Source: Tenacibaculum sp. M341
GTDB taxonomy: Bacteria > Bacteroidota > Bacteroidia > Flavobacteriales > Flavobacteriaceae
Assembly (NCBI RefSeq): GCF_004337695.1
Contig: NZ_SJXJ01000009.1
Span: 184,995 to 248,994 of the forward strand
Direction of reading: 5' to 3'
Length of the DNA: 64,000 nucleotides
In this document: positions 25,131 to 35,927 of the stretch, piece after piece
How positions within the stretch are numbered: position 1 is the first letter of the stretch
Layout: every line of letters begins with the position of its first letter
The notes under the pieces: model-generated
The model's database searches: none
What the model saw: only the letters and a program-made list of their open reading frames with translations
What the model was told of the DNA's origin: nothing
Translations under genes and position numbers: made by a program

Positions 25131-27971
25131 ATGATAAAAACAAAACTATTGATTTTGTTATTCTTCATTGGTAGTATATTTCATGTGCTATCACAATCAA
25201 AAATTAAAGGAAAAGTGGTAGATGTTAATAACGAACCACTACCAGGGGCGAGTGTTGTTGAAAAAGGAACTTCTAACGGTACGTCTACAGATTTTAACGG
25301 TCTTTTTGAATTAAGTGTTTCTGAAAATGCAACATTAGTTGTTAGTTTCACTGGATTTGATACAAAAGAAGTAGCAGTAGGAGGTAAAACTGAATTAACT
25401 ATAGTATTAAAAGAAGGATTAGAATTAGATGAGGTTGTAGTAACTGGATCTAGAACTCCTCCAAGAAGTAACACTTCTAGCCCATTACCAGTAGATATTG
25501 TTGGTGTAAAAGAACTACAAGCTACAGGACAAACAACTTTTGACAAAGCTTTACAGTATAAAATACCATCTTTTAACACGGTAAATACTCCTGTTAATGA
25601 TGCTACTTCTTTATTAGATCCATATGAAATTAGAAATATGGGACCAAGTAGAACATTAATCTTAATTAATGGTAAACGTAAAAACTTAAGTGCCCTTTTA
25701 TATACACAAACTTCTCCAGGTCGTGGTGAAACTGGTGCTGATATTTCTGGTATCCCTACTGATGCAATTAAAACAATTCAAATTTTACGTGATGGTGCAT
25801 CTGCTCAATATGGTTCTGATGCGATTGCTGGGGTAATGAACATCATTTTAAAAGATGACTACAAAAAAGGATCTGCTACTTTTAGAGCTGGTATTACTGG
25901 TGAAGGTGACGGAGAAATGTTAGGTGTTAGTGTAAATGATGGTAGTGAAATTGGTGATGATAAAGGCTTCATTAATTATACTGTTGATTTTTCTAAAACT
26001 GCTTTAGCTAACAGACCAGGTACTGTAAGTGCTGAAGGTGAAGCTGCTGATTTTGGTGCTAGTTTAGCAGATGTTCAAGAGTTTTTATCTAGAAGACCTG
26101 ATGCTGGAAATGTAAATGGATCTCCTGAAACTACAGCTGCTAAGTTTTTAATTAACGGTGGTGTTGATTTAAGTAAAGAAACTGAGTTATATTTTAATGC
26201 TGCTTATGTTTATAAAAAAGTAAGTAGTTTTGCTAATTATAGAACCCCATACTGGAGAACTATAACTGATTTTCCATATTTAGCGAACTTTTTCCCAGGA
26301 AATCATCCAACAAATCCAGGAGGGTATGATGGATATGTACCTACTTTTGAAGGTGACTTAAATGATTACAATGCTACATTAGGATTTAAATCTAAAATTA
26401 ATGACTGGAATGTTGATGGAAGTATTACAATTGGTGGAAATCAACAAACATATAAAGTAAACAACTCACATAATAGAAATACTGTACTTAGTCCTAACAC
26501 ATACGTTGGAGATTTAAACGGAAATGGTGTTGTTGATGTAGTTGAATATGACTTAAACGGTGATGGTACTATTGACCCTAATGAAGGAGTTGAATTAATT
26601 CAAGGAACAAATTTATATAGAGAAAATAGTCCTATTAGTTTTGATCCAGGAGGAACTTCATTTAATCATGTAGTTGGAAATATTGATATTTCAAAAAGGT
26701 TATCTGACCAAATAGCAATTGCTGTTGGTGCTGAGTTTAGAACAGAAAACTTTGAGGTAATTGAAGGTGATTTAGCTTCTTACGATGGTGGTGGTGCTGA
26801 TTCTTTTGCTGGTAATTTACCAGAGAATTCTGGAAACTTTAATCGTTATAACTTAGGTGGATATTTCGATGTTGCTTGGGATATTTCTGAAGACTTCTTA
26901 TTAAATGGTACAGTAAGAGCTGAAAACTTCTCAGATTTCGGTAGTACTTTTGTTTGGAAAGCTAGTTCTCGTTACAAGTTTGCTGATGATAAGTATACGT
27001 TAAGAGCTTCTGTTTCTACAGGATTTAGAGCTCCTACTTTACATCAAATTTACACTCAAAAAGCGCAATATAGCTTTGTACCTGGTCAAGGTATTCAAGT
27101 TGGAGGATTAGTAAACAACATCTCTCCACAAGCTAGATTATTAGGTATTCCAAAATTAACGGCTGAAGAATCAACTAACTTTACAGTAGGTCTTGGTGGT
27201 AAGCCTTTTAAAAACTTCTCTTTCACTATTGACTATTACAATATTGCAGTAGATGACAGAATTGTATTAAGTACTGAATTAACTCCTCCAAGTACTCCTG
27301 CATTTGCTGGTTTATCTGATGTTAGTTTCTTTGTGAATGCTATTGATACAAAAACTTCTGGTTTAGATGTAGTACTTAACTATAAAAATCTTGAATTAGG
27401 TGAAGGAAAATTAGGGTTCAACTTATCAGGAAACTACACTATTCAAAATGAGCGTGATGGAGCTGTAAAAAATCCAGCTTTTGCTGCTAATTCTGGACAA
27501 TCAGTTGTAAATGCTACGCAAGAAGCTTTATTCTTCACTTCTAGACCACAAACTAAATGGATTTTAGGAACTACGTATGATATTGATAAATTCTCTTTCT
27601 CTTTAAATAATACATATTTCGGAAAAACTACATTTAAACAACAAGGTTTAGACGATAATTTAAGAACTGAATTTATTCCTAAAATCGTTACAGATTTAGG
27701 TATTAATTATAATGTAACTGAAAAGATTACTATTGCTGCTAACATCAACAATATTTTAAATGTTTTACCTGAGTGGGAATTTGTTGCTGAAAATGCTACA
27801 GGTCAAGCTATCATTAATGATACTACAGTTACTTCAACTGGTTTAACACCAATTCAAAACCAATCTAACTTAATTACATTTAACCAACGTTACTCTCAAA
27901 TGACGTACGATGGTTACCATTTCAGTCAATTAGGAACATTATTTAACTTATCTATAAACTATAGATTCTAA
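25131..27971 (+). CDS. TonB-dependent receptor (SusC-like, with CarboxypepD_reg domain)
   Basis: 946 aa outer-membrane transporter. Signal peptide 1-21, CarboxypepD_reg-like domain about 23-98 (KIKGKVVDVNNEPLPGASVV), plug domain about 105-235 (PVDIVGVKELQATGQ, DGASAQYGSDAIAGVMNIIL), then a beta barrel ending in the C-terminal Phe of YRF. Residues about 461-487 hold two acidic DxNxNGxxD-like loops that resemble EF-hand calcium sites. No SusD partner follows, so it is not a standard polysaccharide locus; the ligand is unknown. Confidence 0.93.
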   Translation: MIKTKLLILLFFIGSIFHVLSQSKIKGKVVDVNNEPLPGASVVEKGTSNGTSTDFNGLFELSVSENATLVVSFTGFDTKEVAVGGKTELTIVLKEGLELDEVVVTGSRTPPRSNTSSPLPVDIVGVKELQATGQTTFDKALQYKIPSFNTVNTPVNDATSLLDPYEIRNMGPSRTLILINGKRKNLSALLYTQTSPGRGETGADISGIPTDAIKTIQILRDGASAQYGSDAIAGVMNIILKDDYKKGSATFRAGITGEGDGEMLGVSVNDGSEIGDDKGFINYTVDFSKTALANRPGTVSAEGEAADFGASLADVQEFLSRRPDAGNVNGSPETTAAKFLINGGVDLSKETELYFNAAYVYKKVSSFANYRTPYWRTITDFPYLANFFPGNHPTNPGGYDGYVPTFEGDLNDYNATLGFKSKINDWNVDGSITIGGNQQTYKVNNSHNRNTVLSPNTYVGDLNGNGVVDVVEYDLNGDGTIDPNEGVELIQGTNLYRENSPISFDPGGTSFNHVVGNIDISKRLSDQIAIAVGAEFRTENFEVIEGDLASYDGGGADSFAGNLPENSGNFNRYNLGGYFDVAWDISEDFLLNGTVRAENFSDFGSTFVWKASSRYKFADDKYTLRASVSTGFRAPTLHQIYTQKAQYSFVPGQGIQVGGLVNNISPQARLLGIPKLTAEESTNFTVGLGGKPFKNFSFTIDYYNIAVDDRIVLSTELTPPSTPAFAGLSDVSFFVNAIDTKTSGLDVVLNYKNLELGEGKLGFNLSGNYTIQNERDGAVKNPAFAANSGQSVVNATQEALFFTSRPQTKWILGTTYDIDKFSFSLNNTYFGKTTFKQQGLDDNLRTEFIPKIVTDLGINYNVTEKITIAANINNILNVLPEWEFVAENATGQAIINDTTVTSTGLTPIQNQSNLITFNQRYSQMTYDGYHFSQLGTLFNLSINYRF

Positions 27972-27995
27972 ATAATAGAAAATTTGTAAACAAAC

Positions 27996-28027
27996 AAAAG
28001 CCCAAAACTATTAAGTTTTGGGCTTTT
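27996..28027 (+). terminator. Terminator between TonB receptor and lon (bidirectional)
   Basis: AAAAGCCCAAAACT / AGTTTTGGGCTTTT stem, with a T-rich tail in the plus direction. Confidence 0.85.
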
Positions 28028-28057
28028 ACTTTATATATTTTGCAAAAAGTAAGTTTA

Positions 28058-30517
28058 TTATTTACCTAACTTTTTAGCATTTTTTACTTTTTGTTTTGTT
28101 AAAGCTATATCAATAACCTCACTCATCTCAGTAACATAGTGAAACTTTAAACCTTTAAGATAGCTTTGCTTAATTTCATCTACATCTCTTTTATTATCTG
28201 CACACAAAATAATCTCTTTAATATTAGCTCTCTTGGCAGCCAATATTTTCTCTTTAATTCCACCTACAGGTAACACTCTACCACGTAATGTGATTTCACC
28301 AGTCATTGCTATTTTATTTTTCACTTTACGTTGAGTGAAAACAGAAACCAATGAAGTTAACATAGTAATACCTGCACTTGGTCCATCTTTAGGAGTAGCA
28401 CCTTCAGGAACATGAATATGAACATCATATTTATCTAAAACCTCAGGTTTAATTCCGAAATCTTCAGCATTAGATTTTATATACTTCATTGCAATTGTAG
28501 AAGATTCTTTCATTACAGTTCCTAAGTTACCTGTAATTGATAAATTCCCTTTTCCTTTAGATAAAATTGATTCGATAAATAAAATATCTCCTCCTACTCT
28601 AGTCCAAGCTAAACCAGTAACAACACCAGCTGTATCATTATTTTCATATTTATCTCTCTCTAACCTTGCTGGTCCTAGGATTGTTTCAATATCTTCTAGA
28701 GTTAATTCTACATTATACTCCTCTTCCATTGCAATAGATTTAGCCACAAAACGTACTACTTTAGCTACTTGCTTTTCTAAACCACGAACTCCAGATTCTC
28801 TTGTGTAACCTTCAACAACTTTTTCAATCTGACTTTTCCCAAGTTTTAAATGATTAACATCTAAGCCATGTTCTTTTAATTGCTTTGGTAACAAATACTT
28901 TTTAGCAATCTCTATCTTCTCTTCAATTGTGTATCCTGTTACATTAATAATCTCCATACGATCTCTTAATGCCCAAGGAATTTGATTGATATTATTTGCT
29001 GTTGCTATAAATAATACTTTGGATAAGTCATAACCAACTTCTAAATAATTATCGTAGAACTCAGTATTTTGTTCTGGATCTAATACTTCTAACATTGCTG
29101 AAGAAGGATCGCCTTGATTACTTTGACTCAATTTATCTATTTCATCTAAAACAAAAACCGGATTAGAAGTACCAGCTTTCTTAATGTTTTGAATTAATCG
29201 ACCAGGCATAGCTCCTATATATGTTTTACGATGTCCTCTAATTTCTGCTTCATCTCTCAAACCTCCTAAAGACATACGAACATACTTTCTACCTAATGCT
29301 TCAGCAACAGATTTTCCTAAAGATGTTTTACCAACTCCTGGAGGTCCATATAAACATATAATTGGAGATTTCATATCTCCACGAAGTTTTAAAACGGCTA
29401 AATGTTCAATAATACGATCCTTAACCTTTTCTAAACCAAAATGATCTCTATCTAATATTTTTTGAGCCTTTTTTAAATCAAACTTATCCTCAGAATATTC
29501 TCCCCAAGGTAACTCTAACATTAGCTCTAAATAATTACGTTGTACTCCGTATTCAGCCATTTGTGGATTCATACGTTTTAAACGATTCAATTCTTTTTCA
29601 AAACTTTCAGCTACTTCTTTGTTCCACTTCTTAGTTTTGGCTTTGGTACGCATTTCTTCCAACTCTTGATCGTGAGAAACGCCTCCTAATTCTTCTTGAA
29701 TAGTTTTTAACTGCTGGTTTAAATAATATTCACGTTGTTGCTTATCTAAATCAGATCTTGTTTTTGATTGAATATCGTTACGTAATTGTAACTTTTGAAG
29801 CTCTTTATTTAAATTCTTTAATGTTAAAAGAGCTCTTTCTTTTAAGTTATCTTTCTCTAATAAAACTTGTTTTTGAGAAACACTTAAATCCATATTTGAG
29901 GAAATAAAGTTCACCAAAAATGAATTAGATTGAATATTTTTAATCGCAAAAGATGCTTCTGAAGGTAACATAGGGTTTTCCTTAATTACTTCTAAAGCTA
30001 ACTCTTTTATAGAATCAATAATTGCGTCAAACTCTTTCTTGTCATCAATTTCTCTTTCTTCTTTTGCTTCTTGAACTTTAGCTTTCATATATGGATCTTG
30101 CTGAACCATTTCAACTATCTCAAAACGCTTTTTACCTTGAATAATAACAGTTGTATTTCCATCAGGCATTTTTAAAACCCTTAAAATCTGCGCAACTACT
30201 CCTGTATGATAAATATCATCAGAAGTTGGATCTTCAACCTCACTATTACGTTGAGCTACTACTCCAATCGTTTTATTTCCTTTATTAGCATCTTTTATCA
30301 ACTGAATAGATTTATCTCTACCCGCTGTAATAGGTATAACAACTCCTGGAAACAATACCGTATTCCTTAATGGTAATATTGGTAATTCTTCAGGAATCTC
30401 TTCTTTATTAATAATCTCTTCGTCTTCTGGAGTTAATAAAGGAATTAACTCAGAATCTTCGTTTATCATATCTTGAAGAGACAAATTGTCTAAATGTATA
30501 ATCTTTGATTTACTCAT
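28058..30517 (-). CDS. lon: ATP-dependent protease Lon
   Basis: 819 aa. LON substrate-binding domain (residues about 45-240: [20 protein letters not shown]), coiled coil, AAA+ domain with Walker [15 protein letters not shown] and [10 protein letters not shown], and the Ser-Lys protease domain with DGPSAGITM and [11 protein letters not shown]. Degrades misfolded and regulatory proteins. Long 5' region (30518-30851) precedes it. Confidence 0.97.
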   Translation of the reverse strand: MSKSKIIHLDNLSLQDMINEDSELIPLLTPEDEEIINKEEIPEELPILPLRNTVLFPGVVIPITAGRDKSIQLIKDANKGNKTIGVVAQRNSEVEDPTSDDIYHTGVVAQILRVLKMPDGNTTVIIQGKKRFEIVEMVQQDPYMKAKVQEAKEEREIDDKKEFDAIIDSIKELALEVIKENPMLPSEASFAIKNIQSNSFLVNFISSNMDLSVSQKQVLLEKDNLKERALLTLKNLNKELQKLQLRNDIQSKTRSDLDKQQREYYLNQQLKTIQEELGGVSHDQELEEMRTKAKTKKWNKEVAESFEKELNRLKRMNPQMAEYGVQRNYLELMLELPWGEYSEDKFDLKKAQKILDRDHFGLEKVKDRIIEHLAVLKLRGDMKSPIICLYGPPGVGKTSLGKSVAEALGRKYVRMSLGGLRDEAEIRGHRKTYIGAMPGRLIQNIKKAGTSNPVFVLDEIDKLSQSNQGDPSSAMLEVLDPEQNTEFYDNYLEVGYDLSKVLFIATANNINQIPWALRDRMEIINVTGYTIEEKIEIAKKYLLPKQLKEHGLDVNHLKLGKSQIEKVVEGYTRESGVRGLEKQVAKVVRFVAKSIAMEEEYNVELTLEDIETILGPARLERDKYENNDTAGVVTGLAWTRVGGDILFIESILSKGKGNLSITGNLGTVMKESSTIAMKYIKSNAEDFGIKPEVLDKYDVHIHVPEGATPKDGPSAGITMLTSLVSVFTQRKVKNKIAMTGEITLRGRVLPVGGIKEKILAAKRANIKEIILCADNKRDVDEIKQSYLKGLKFHYVTEMSEVIDIALTKQKVKNAKKLGK

Positions 30518-30851
30518 ATTCTTTTTTTATCTGTCATTATGACATTTTGCTTTGTAAAGTCGTAAAACCCATATAACTCTAAACAGCATAAAGCACTGTA
30601 TTTAAACGACCTAAACTAAAACCTAGTATCATATACCATTATAATAGTCAATAGTTATGCCAAGTGGGACTATTTGTTTACTAGAATTTAACAATAAAAA
30701 AATAAACTAATAACACTCATTTTCAATAAGGTTTGCTGTTTATTTAAACGAAATGAAATACAAACACTTACTAAAATATGTTGTTTTTTAATGATACTTT
30801 GGTATAAACATTAAATCCTATTTATTTTTACAATATCCAAATAAGCTAAAA
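30518..30851. other. Divergent promoter region of lon and the YfiT-like gene
   Basis: 334 bp AT-rich. I see no gene or clear hairpin. It should contain the promoters of both divergent genes, and heat-shock control of lon is possible but no motif is evident. Confidence 0.4.
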
Positions 30852-31388
30852 ATGAATTTAGAAGACTTAAAATATCCTATTGGTAAACCTAATATACCTA
30901 AAGTTATAAATCCTGAACACATTAAAACTTGGATTGAAGTTATTGAGAATTTCCCTTCAGAGTTAGATTATTTAACCAAGAATCTTTCTAAAAGTCAGTT
31001 GGATACTTGCTATAGAGATGGCGGTTGGACTATTAGACAAGTAATTCATCATTGTGCAGATAGTCATCATAACTCTTACACCAGATTTAAATGGACTTTA
31101 ACAGAGGAAGCCCCTATAATTAAAGCTTATTATGAAGACCGTTGGGCTGAATTGTTTGATTCAAAATTTGCTCCAATAAATCTATCTATCAATTCTTTAA
31201 AAGCGCTTCATGCCAAATGGACATATTTTTTAAAAGGCTTAACTGAAACTGACTTAGAAAAATATTTTATCCATCCAGATGGTAATGAAAAAGTAAAACT
31301 GAATGAAAACATAGGTATATATGCATGGCATTGCCAACATCATTATGAACACATTAATCAATTACTCATACGAAAGAAATGGAAATAA
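30852..31388 (+). CDS. YfiT-like putative metal-dependent hydrolase (DinB superfamily)
   Basis: 178 aa. Four-helix DinB/YfiT fold with histidines in VIHHCADSHHNSYTRF and the C-terminal WHCQHHYEHINQLL, which give a metal site of three His residues. Family members act as thiol-dependent transferases. Monocistronic with a terminator. Confidence 0.88.
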   Translation: MNLEDLKYPIGKPNIPKVINPEHIKTWIEVIENFPSELDYLTKNLSKSQLDTCYRDGGWTIRQVIHHCADSHHNSYTRFKWTLTEEAPIIKAYYEDRWAELFDSKFAPINLSINSLKALHAKWTYFLKGLTETDLEKYFIHPDGNEKVKLNENIGIYAWHCQHHYEHINQLLIRKKWK

Positions 31389-31389
31389 A

Positions 31390-31418
31390 AAAGAAGCTAC
31401 TTTTCAGCAGCTTCTTTT
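31390..31418 (+). terminator. Terminator after the YfiT-like gene
   Basis: AAGAAGCT / AGCTTCTT stem followed by T6; also acts for the convergent outer-membrane gene. Confidence 0.8.
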
Positions 31419-31441
31419 TTATTTTATCAAGTTTGTAAACC

Positions 31442-32308
31442 TTAGAATGTATAAGTTATACCAAAGTTAACTCCAAAAGATGAATATGGAGCTGTTACTG
31501 ATAATTGCTTAGTAGCATCAGTATTACCTAAAGGTAATTCATCAACATAATTAATATTATTGTGGAAAAGAGTAGCTACTGCACTGTTAGGATCGCTAGC
31601 TAAGAAAATAGCTCTTACAGTATCAATTCCTAAACTTGTTCCTGTTTCTCTAATAGTAGCATCAAACTCGCTCATTGTAGAAACATCTCTAGTAACACTT
31701 ATTCCTAAGTACTCAACTTCTCCAAATAAAGCAACATGGTCAGATAATTTATGTTTATATCCAATAGCACCAATAAAACCTAAAGGGAATCTACCTTCAA
31801 AATCGTGAACAAAATCAACATCTAATGTAGTGTCTACTCCAACACCTGGCAAAGAACCTGCAGGTAAAGCTACACCATCAATAGAACCAACTAATTCAGT
31901 TCTACCAGCTACTTTAGTTACTAAACCAGCTCTTCCGTAAAAATTCTCTGTAATATTGTAAACAGCAGATAAAGAAGCACCGTAAGCTCTTCCTCTAGCA
32001 AATAAATCTACTTCTGGTTGAGTAGGAATACCTGAAACATTCATAATGTTTTGATCTGCTCCATCTAAATAACCAAAACCTAGTTCAACTCCCCATTTCT
32101 CGTTAAAGAAATAACCAGTTCTAAACTGAGTTTGTAATCCTTCTCCATATGTACCATAATTAACTTTTTCTCCATTCAAAGTAGTAGTAGTTCCTAAACG
32201 AACATCTGCCGTTGATAATGAATATCCGAAACTACCAGAAATGTAAAATTGTGCGCTCGCCACCACTGAAACCAATAACATGCACACTGTGATAAATGTT
32301 TTTTTCAT
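31442..32308 (-). CDS. Outer-membrane beta-barrel protein
   Basis: 288 aa. Cleavable signal peptide (MKKTFITVCMLLVSVVASAQ), alternating amphipathic strands, and a terminal aromatic strand ending FGITYTF. Small OmpA/OmpW-like barrel; ligand unknown. Confidence 0.85.
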   Translation of the reverse strand: MKKTFITVCMLLVSVVASAQFYISGSFGYSLSTADVRLGTTTTLNGEKVNYGTYGEGLQTQFRTGYFFNEKWGVELGFGYLDGADQNIMNVSGIPTQPEVDLFARGRAYGASLSAVYNITENFYGRAGLVTKVAGRTELVGSIDGVALPAGSLPGVGVDTTLDVDFVHDFEGRFPLGFIGAIGYKHKLSDHVALFGEVEYLGISVTRDVSTMSEFDATIRETGTSLGIDTVRAIFLASDPNSAVATLFHNNINYVDELPLGNTDATKQLSVTAPYSSFGVNFGITYTF

Positions 32309-32404
32309 AAATTAAATATTAATTTGTATTTGCAATAATGGCTGCGAAAATCATAAAAAAAAATTAGTAATTTCGCATTTATTAGTCATTATTTTTAATC
32401 TTTT

Positions 32405-33583
32405 TTGAATACAAAAATTTTATCACCTGAGGTACAAGAGTTTATCAAAAAAAACTTAAAACAAGATATTGTACAAATAATTCTTAAAGGAAGTCCTTTT
32501 GAAAATGTAACTGTTCAGGAGCTTGCCAATCAAATAGCTGCTAAGCAAAAAAGTGAAAGGAAATTACCTACTTGGTTTACCTCTGAAAAGATATTTTATC
32601 CTCCAAAAGTTTCCATAGAACAATCTTCATCTGAAATTACTGCCAAATATAAAGCTGGTTTAGTTAATGGTGATATTTTAGTTGATGTTACTGGTGGTTT
32701 TGGTGTTGATTCTTTTTACTTTTCAAAAAGAATGAATCAGGTTATACACTGTGATATTAATGCTGAATTATCTGAAATAGTTGCTTATAATCTAAAAGAA
32801 TTAAAAGTTTCTAATATTGAAACAAAAGCCATAGATGGTATAAAGTACATTGAACAAATTTCTTCAAAAATAGATTGGATTTATATTGATCCATCTAGAA
32901 GAGATCAACAAAAAAATAAGGTATTCTTTTTAAAAGACTGTCTACCAAATGTTCCTTTACATATTGACTTACTGTTTTCTAAAAGTAATAACATATTCAT
33001 AAAAACATCTCCGCTACTCGACATTACTTCTGCTGTTGGAGAGTTAACAAATACAAAAGAAATACACATAGTAGCTGTAGAAAATGAAGTGAAAGAATTG
33101 CTTTTTGTTTTAGAGAAGAATTACGAAGAAGATATTCTTATTAAAACTATTAACTTCACTAAAAACAATCAACAAACCTTTGATTTTATTTTCTCTGAGA
33201 AAGTATCTATTAAAGAATACAGTCAACCTTTAAAATACCTATACGAACCAAATGCTGCCATCTTAAAATCTGGTGGTTTTCATAATTTATGTACTGAATT
33301 TAAAGTCCATAAATTACATGAACATACACATTTGTACACTTCTAATGAGTTGATTGAATTTCCAGGAAGAAAATTTGAGGTAAAAGAAGTTGTTCCTTAC
33401 AATAAAAAAAACAGTTCAAAAAAACTATCTGGTAAAAAAGCGAATATCAGTATTAGAAACTTTCCAAAAACAGTAAATCAACTAAAAAAGGATCACAAAA
33501 TACAAGATGGTGGCGATAGTTATGTGTTTTTTACAACATTAAGCAACAATCAAAAAGTGTTTATTCTTACTGAAAAAGTATAG
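32405..33583 (+). CDS. SAM-dependent methyltransferase with THUMP-like domain
   Basis: 392 aa from a TTG start. Methyltransferase core around residues 90-180 with the glycine-rich motif LVDVTGGFGVDSFYF and the catalytic-region motif IYIDPSRRD; a C-terminal THUMP-like domain (residues about 310-392). Conserved Bacteroidota family, presumably an RNA methyltransferase; the target is not known. Confidence 0.85.
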   Translation: MNTKILSPEVQEFIKKNLKQDIVQIILKGSPFENVTVQELANQIAAKQKSERKLPTWFTSEKIFYPPKVSIEQSSSEITAKYKAGLVNGDILVDVTGGFGVDSFYFSKRMNQVIHCDINAELSEIVAYNLKELKVSNIETKAIDGIKYIEQISSKIDWIYIDPSRRDQQKNKVFFLKDCLPNVPLHIDLLFSKSNNIFIKTSPLLDITSAVGELTNTKEIHIVAVENEVKELLFVLEKNYEEDILIKTINFTKNNQQTFDFIFSEKVSIKEYSQPLKYLYEPNAAILKSGGFHNLCTEFKVHKLHEHTHLYTSNELIEFPGRKFEVKEVVPYNKKNSSKKLSGKKANISIRNFPKTVNQLKKDHKIQDGGDSYVFFTTLSNNQKVFILTEKV

Positions 33584-33709
33584 GATTCCTTACTGATTTT
33601 AACCTCTAAAAGCCATAATTAACTCTTTATTGAAGGTTATTTTTTGTTTTATTATACACAAATTCATAAAGATTTGTATTTTAGCTTGCATAATTTAATC
33701 AGATAATCA

Positions 33710-34324
33710 ATGCCTTTCTTAAACGATCAAGAGTTAGAAAACTTACAACAAGAAATTAAAGACTTAAATATCAAGAATGAAGCTTTAGAAATTGAAATAA
33801 GCGAACGTATTGAAGAAATTGGAGATATTAAAAGTACAGCAAGAAATAGAAATATTTTACTTAGCTTTTTTGCTGGTGTTGCTATTGCTTTTGCCGTTTA
33901 CTTTTATCAAAATGGTTCTTCTGTTAATGTTAATGAAATTAAAAAGCAAGAAGCTACTAGAGTTTTAGATAGTATTAGTGACGCTTCTAGCTATGCTGAT
34001 GATTCATATGATGATGATGATGAAAATAATGAAGACTCTTTAACTGCATCTGAAGCTGTTGAAAATTTAAAATCAGAAGTTAGCGGACAAAAATTATATT
34101 CTGTTCAAATTGCTGCTTTAACTGAAAGAAATTATCCTGTTTTATCAAAAACTATCGCTGGTACCCTAACAAATGATGAATACTTAAGATATTCTGTTGG
34201 TTTATTTGATTCTTTAAAAGAAGCTCAAAAATTCAGAAAAGCTTTAGTTAATATGGGATTTGAAGATGCTTTTGTAGCTTCATATGTTAACGGACAAAGA
34301 CAAGAAATTGAAAATCCATACTAA
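33710..34324 (+). CDS. SPOR-domain membrane protein
   Basis: 204 aa. N-terminal coiled coil (about residues 5-38), one transmembrane segment near 46-66 (ILLSFFAGVAIAFAVYF), an acidic linker with repeated Asp/Glu, and a C-terminal SPOR domain (KLYSVQIAALTERNYPVLSK onward) that binds denuded septal peptidoglycan. Cytoplasmic N-terminus, periplasmic SPOR. Confidence 0.8.
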   Translation: MPFLNDQELENLQQEIKDLNIKNEALEIEISERIEEIGDIKSTARNRNILLSFFAGVAIAFAVYFYQNGSSVNVNEIKKQEATRVLDSISDASSYADDSYDDDDENNEDSLTASEAVENLKSEVSGQKLYSVQIAALTERNYPVLSKTIAGTLTNDEYLRYSVGLFDSLKEAQKFRKALVNMGFEDAFVASYVNGQRQEIENPY

Positions 34325-34340
34325 ATTTTAAAATATACTA

Positions 34341-35876
34341 ATGATAATCAATCATTTTAAAAGAACGCTTGTGTTAGCTTTAACAATAAGCGTTCATTTT
34401 TTTTATGCTCAAGAAAAAGTTCCAACTAAAAAAGTTCAAAAAGGCTATGCTCAAATAGATTTCCTACCAATAAAAATGCCTTTTGAAGAACCTAATATGG
34501 ATTTTACAGGTATTCATTATAATGTTATGCTAAATAACTGGGCATACGGAGGTTTAGGTTTTTATGGTGCTGTTGGCGGAATTAGAGGTGGTTTTTTTAC
34601 TCTTGGAATAAATGCTGGAGCTAAAGTTAATATAACTGATAAACTATTTTTAGATACTGGTTTCCATTTTGGAGGCGGTGGTGGTGCTTCTGCTCCTGAT
34701 GGTGGTGGTGCCTTTATTTTACCTCACGCAAATATTGGATACGATTTTGATGCTTTTACTGTTAGTTCTGGTTGGAGTTATGTAAACTTTTTTGATGGTG
34801 GTAATATTAAAGGACATCAATTATATGCTGCTGTTCAAATTCCTTTATCGTTTAACTTCTCTGATTTTAAAAACAAAGAGAAGAGTTTCTCTGTTGATGA
34901 TTTAAATCTTATTGAATGGAAAGAGCCTTCTAGTAGATTGTCTTTAATGGTTCATTTGAACAACTTATCTGTAAAAGGTGATTCTAAGTTTAGTACAGGG
35001 GAGTCTATGGCAGGTAGAACTATTCGCTTAGCAGGATTTGAATTAAACTCTTTTTTCAATAAAAATTGGTTCTTCTTTGTAAAAGCTGATGGTGCTTACA
35101 GTGGTATTCCTGCTGGTTATATGGATATCTTTTTAGGTGGTGGTTATCATTTATCTATGAATAAAAACCGTACGAATATTCAAGCCAAATTTGGTGTTGG
35201 TGCCGGAGGTGGCGGTGGCGTAGATAGTAAAGGCGGTTTTTTAATTTATCCTGATATTTCTATTGAACAAAAACTATTTGACAAGGTTTACTTATCAATT
35301 AATAAAGGATATTTAATGAGTCCTGACTCACATTTCCTTTCATCTACTCTAGGATTTGGTTTAAAATATTATGTTGACAAAGATGGAATTACTACAGACT
35401 ATGAAACTCCTTCTAAAGGAAAGTTTAAAGGAATTCAAACCATAGTAAAACAAGATTGGTACATAGGAGCCCAACGAAATGGTAATTTTAAGCAAGACAT
35501 GCATCAAATTTCTTTACAAATTAACTTTTTCTTGAATAAGTATCTATACGGTGCTGGTCAAACTTCATTTGCTAATTTCGGTGATGCTGGTGCCTATGCT
35601 GAAGGAATTGTTGGTTTAGGAGTACAATCTAATAACTTTTTTAATGATCGTGTTTCTGTATTTGCTCAAATATTAGGAGGTGCCGCTGGTGGTGGTGGAA
35701 TTAGTACTGGTCAAGGTTTAATTGTAAAACCAAGTGCAGGTATTAATATAAATGTATCTAATAATTTAAGTTTAAAAGGTGGTATTGGATATGTAAAAGC
35801 TAGAGGTGGGCAATTGAGTACTGTTTTTGCTAATTTTGGTATTTCATATGATATCTCTTATTTAATAGCGAAATAG
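34341..35876 (+). CDS. Outer-membrane protein with three Gly-rich repeat modules
   Basis: 511 aa. Signal peptide, then three similar modules of about 100-150 residues, each with a glycine-rich turn: FHFGGGGGASAPDGGGAF, FGVGAGGGGGVDSKGGF and GGAAGGGGISTGQG. Alternating amphipathic strands suggest a beta barrel or a chain of small beta domains. 17 bp after the SPOR gene, probably co-transcribed. No family recognised. Confidence 0.65.
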   Translation: MIINHFKRTLVLALTISVHFFYAQEKVPTKKVQKGYAQIDFLPIKMPFEEPNMDFTGIHYNVMLNNWAYGGLGFYGAVGGIRGGFFTLGINAGAKVNITDKLFLDTGFHFGGGGGASAPDGGGAFILPHANIGYDFDAFTVSSGWSYVNFFDGGNIKGHQLYAAVQIPLSFNFSDFKNKEKSFSVDDLNLIEWKEPSSRLSLMVHLNNLSVKGDSKFSTGESMAGRTIRLAGFELNSFFNKNWFFFVKADGAYSGIPAGYMDIFLGGGYHLSMNKNRTNIQAKFGVGAGGGGGVDSKGGFLIYPDISIEQKLFDKVYLSINKGYLMSPDSHFLSSTLGFGLKYYVDKDGITTDYETPSKGKFKGIQTIVKQDWYIGAQRNGNFKQDMHQISLQINFFLNKYLYGAGQTSFANFGDAGAYAEGIVGLGVQSNNFFNDRVSVFAQILGGAAGGGGISTGQGLIVKPSAGININVSNNLSLKGGIGYVKARGGQLSTVFANFGISYDISYLIAK

Positions 35877-35927
35877 TATTTAAAAAATAAATAACTGAAT
35901 CTAATTATTTTAAAATCATAAAATGTT

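Noticed and set aside
25181-25579. 132-aa minus-strand ORF in the TonB receptor gene.
   Set aside because: It is an antisense shadow of the conserved CarboxypepD_reg and plug domains.
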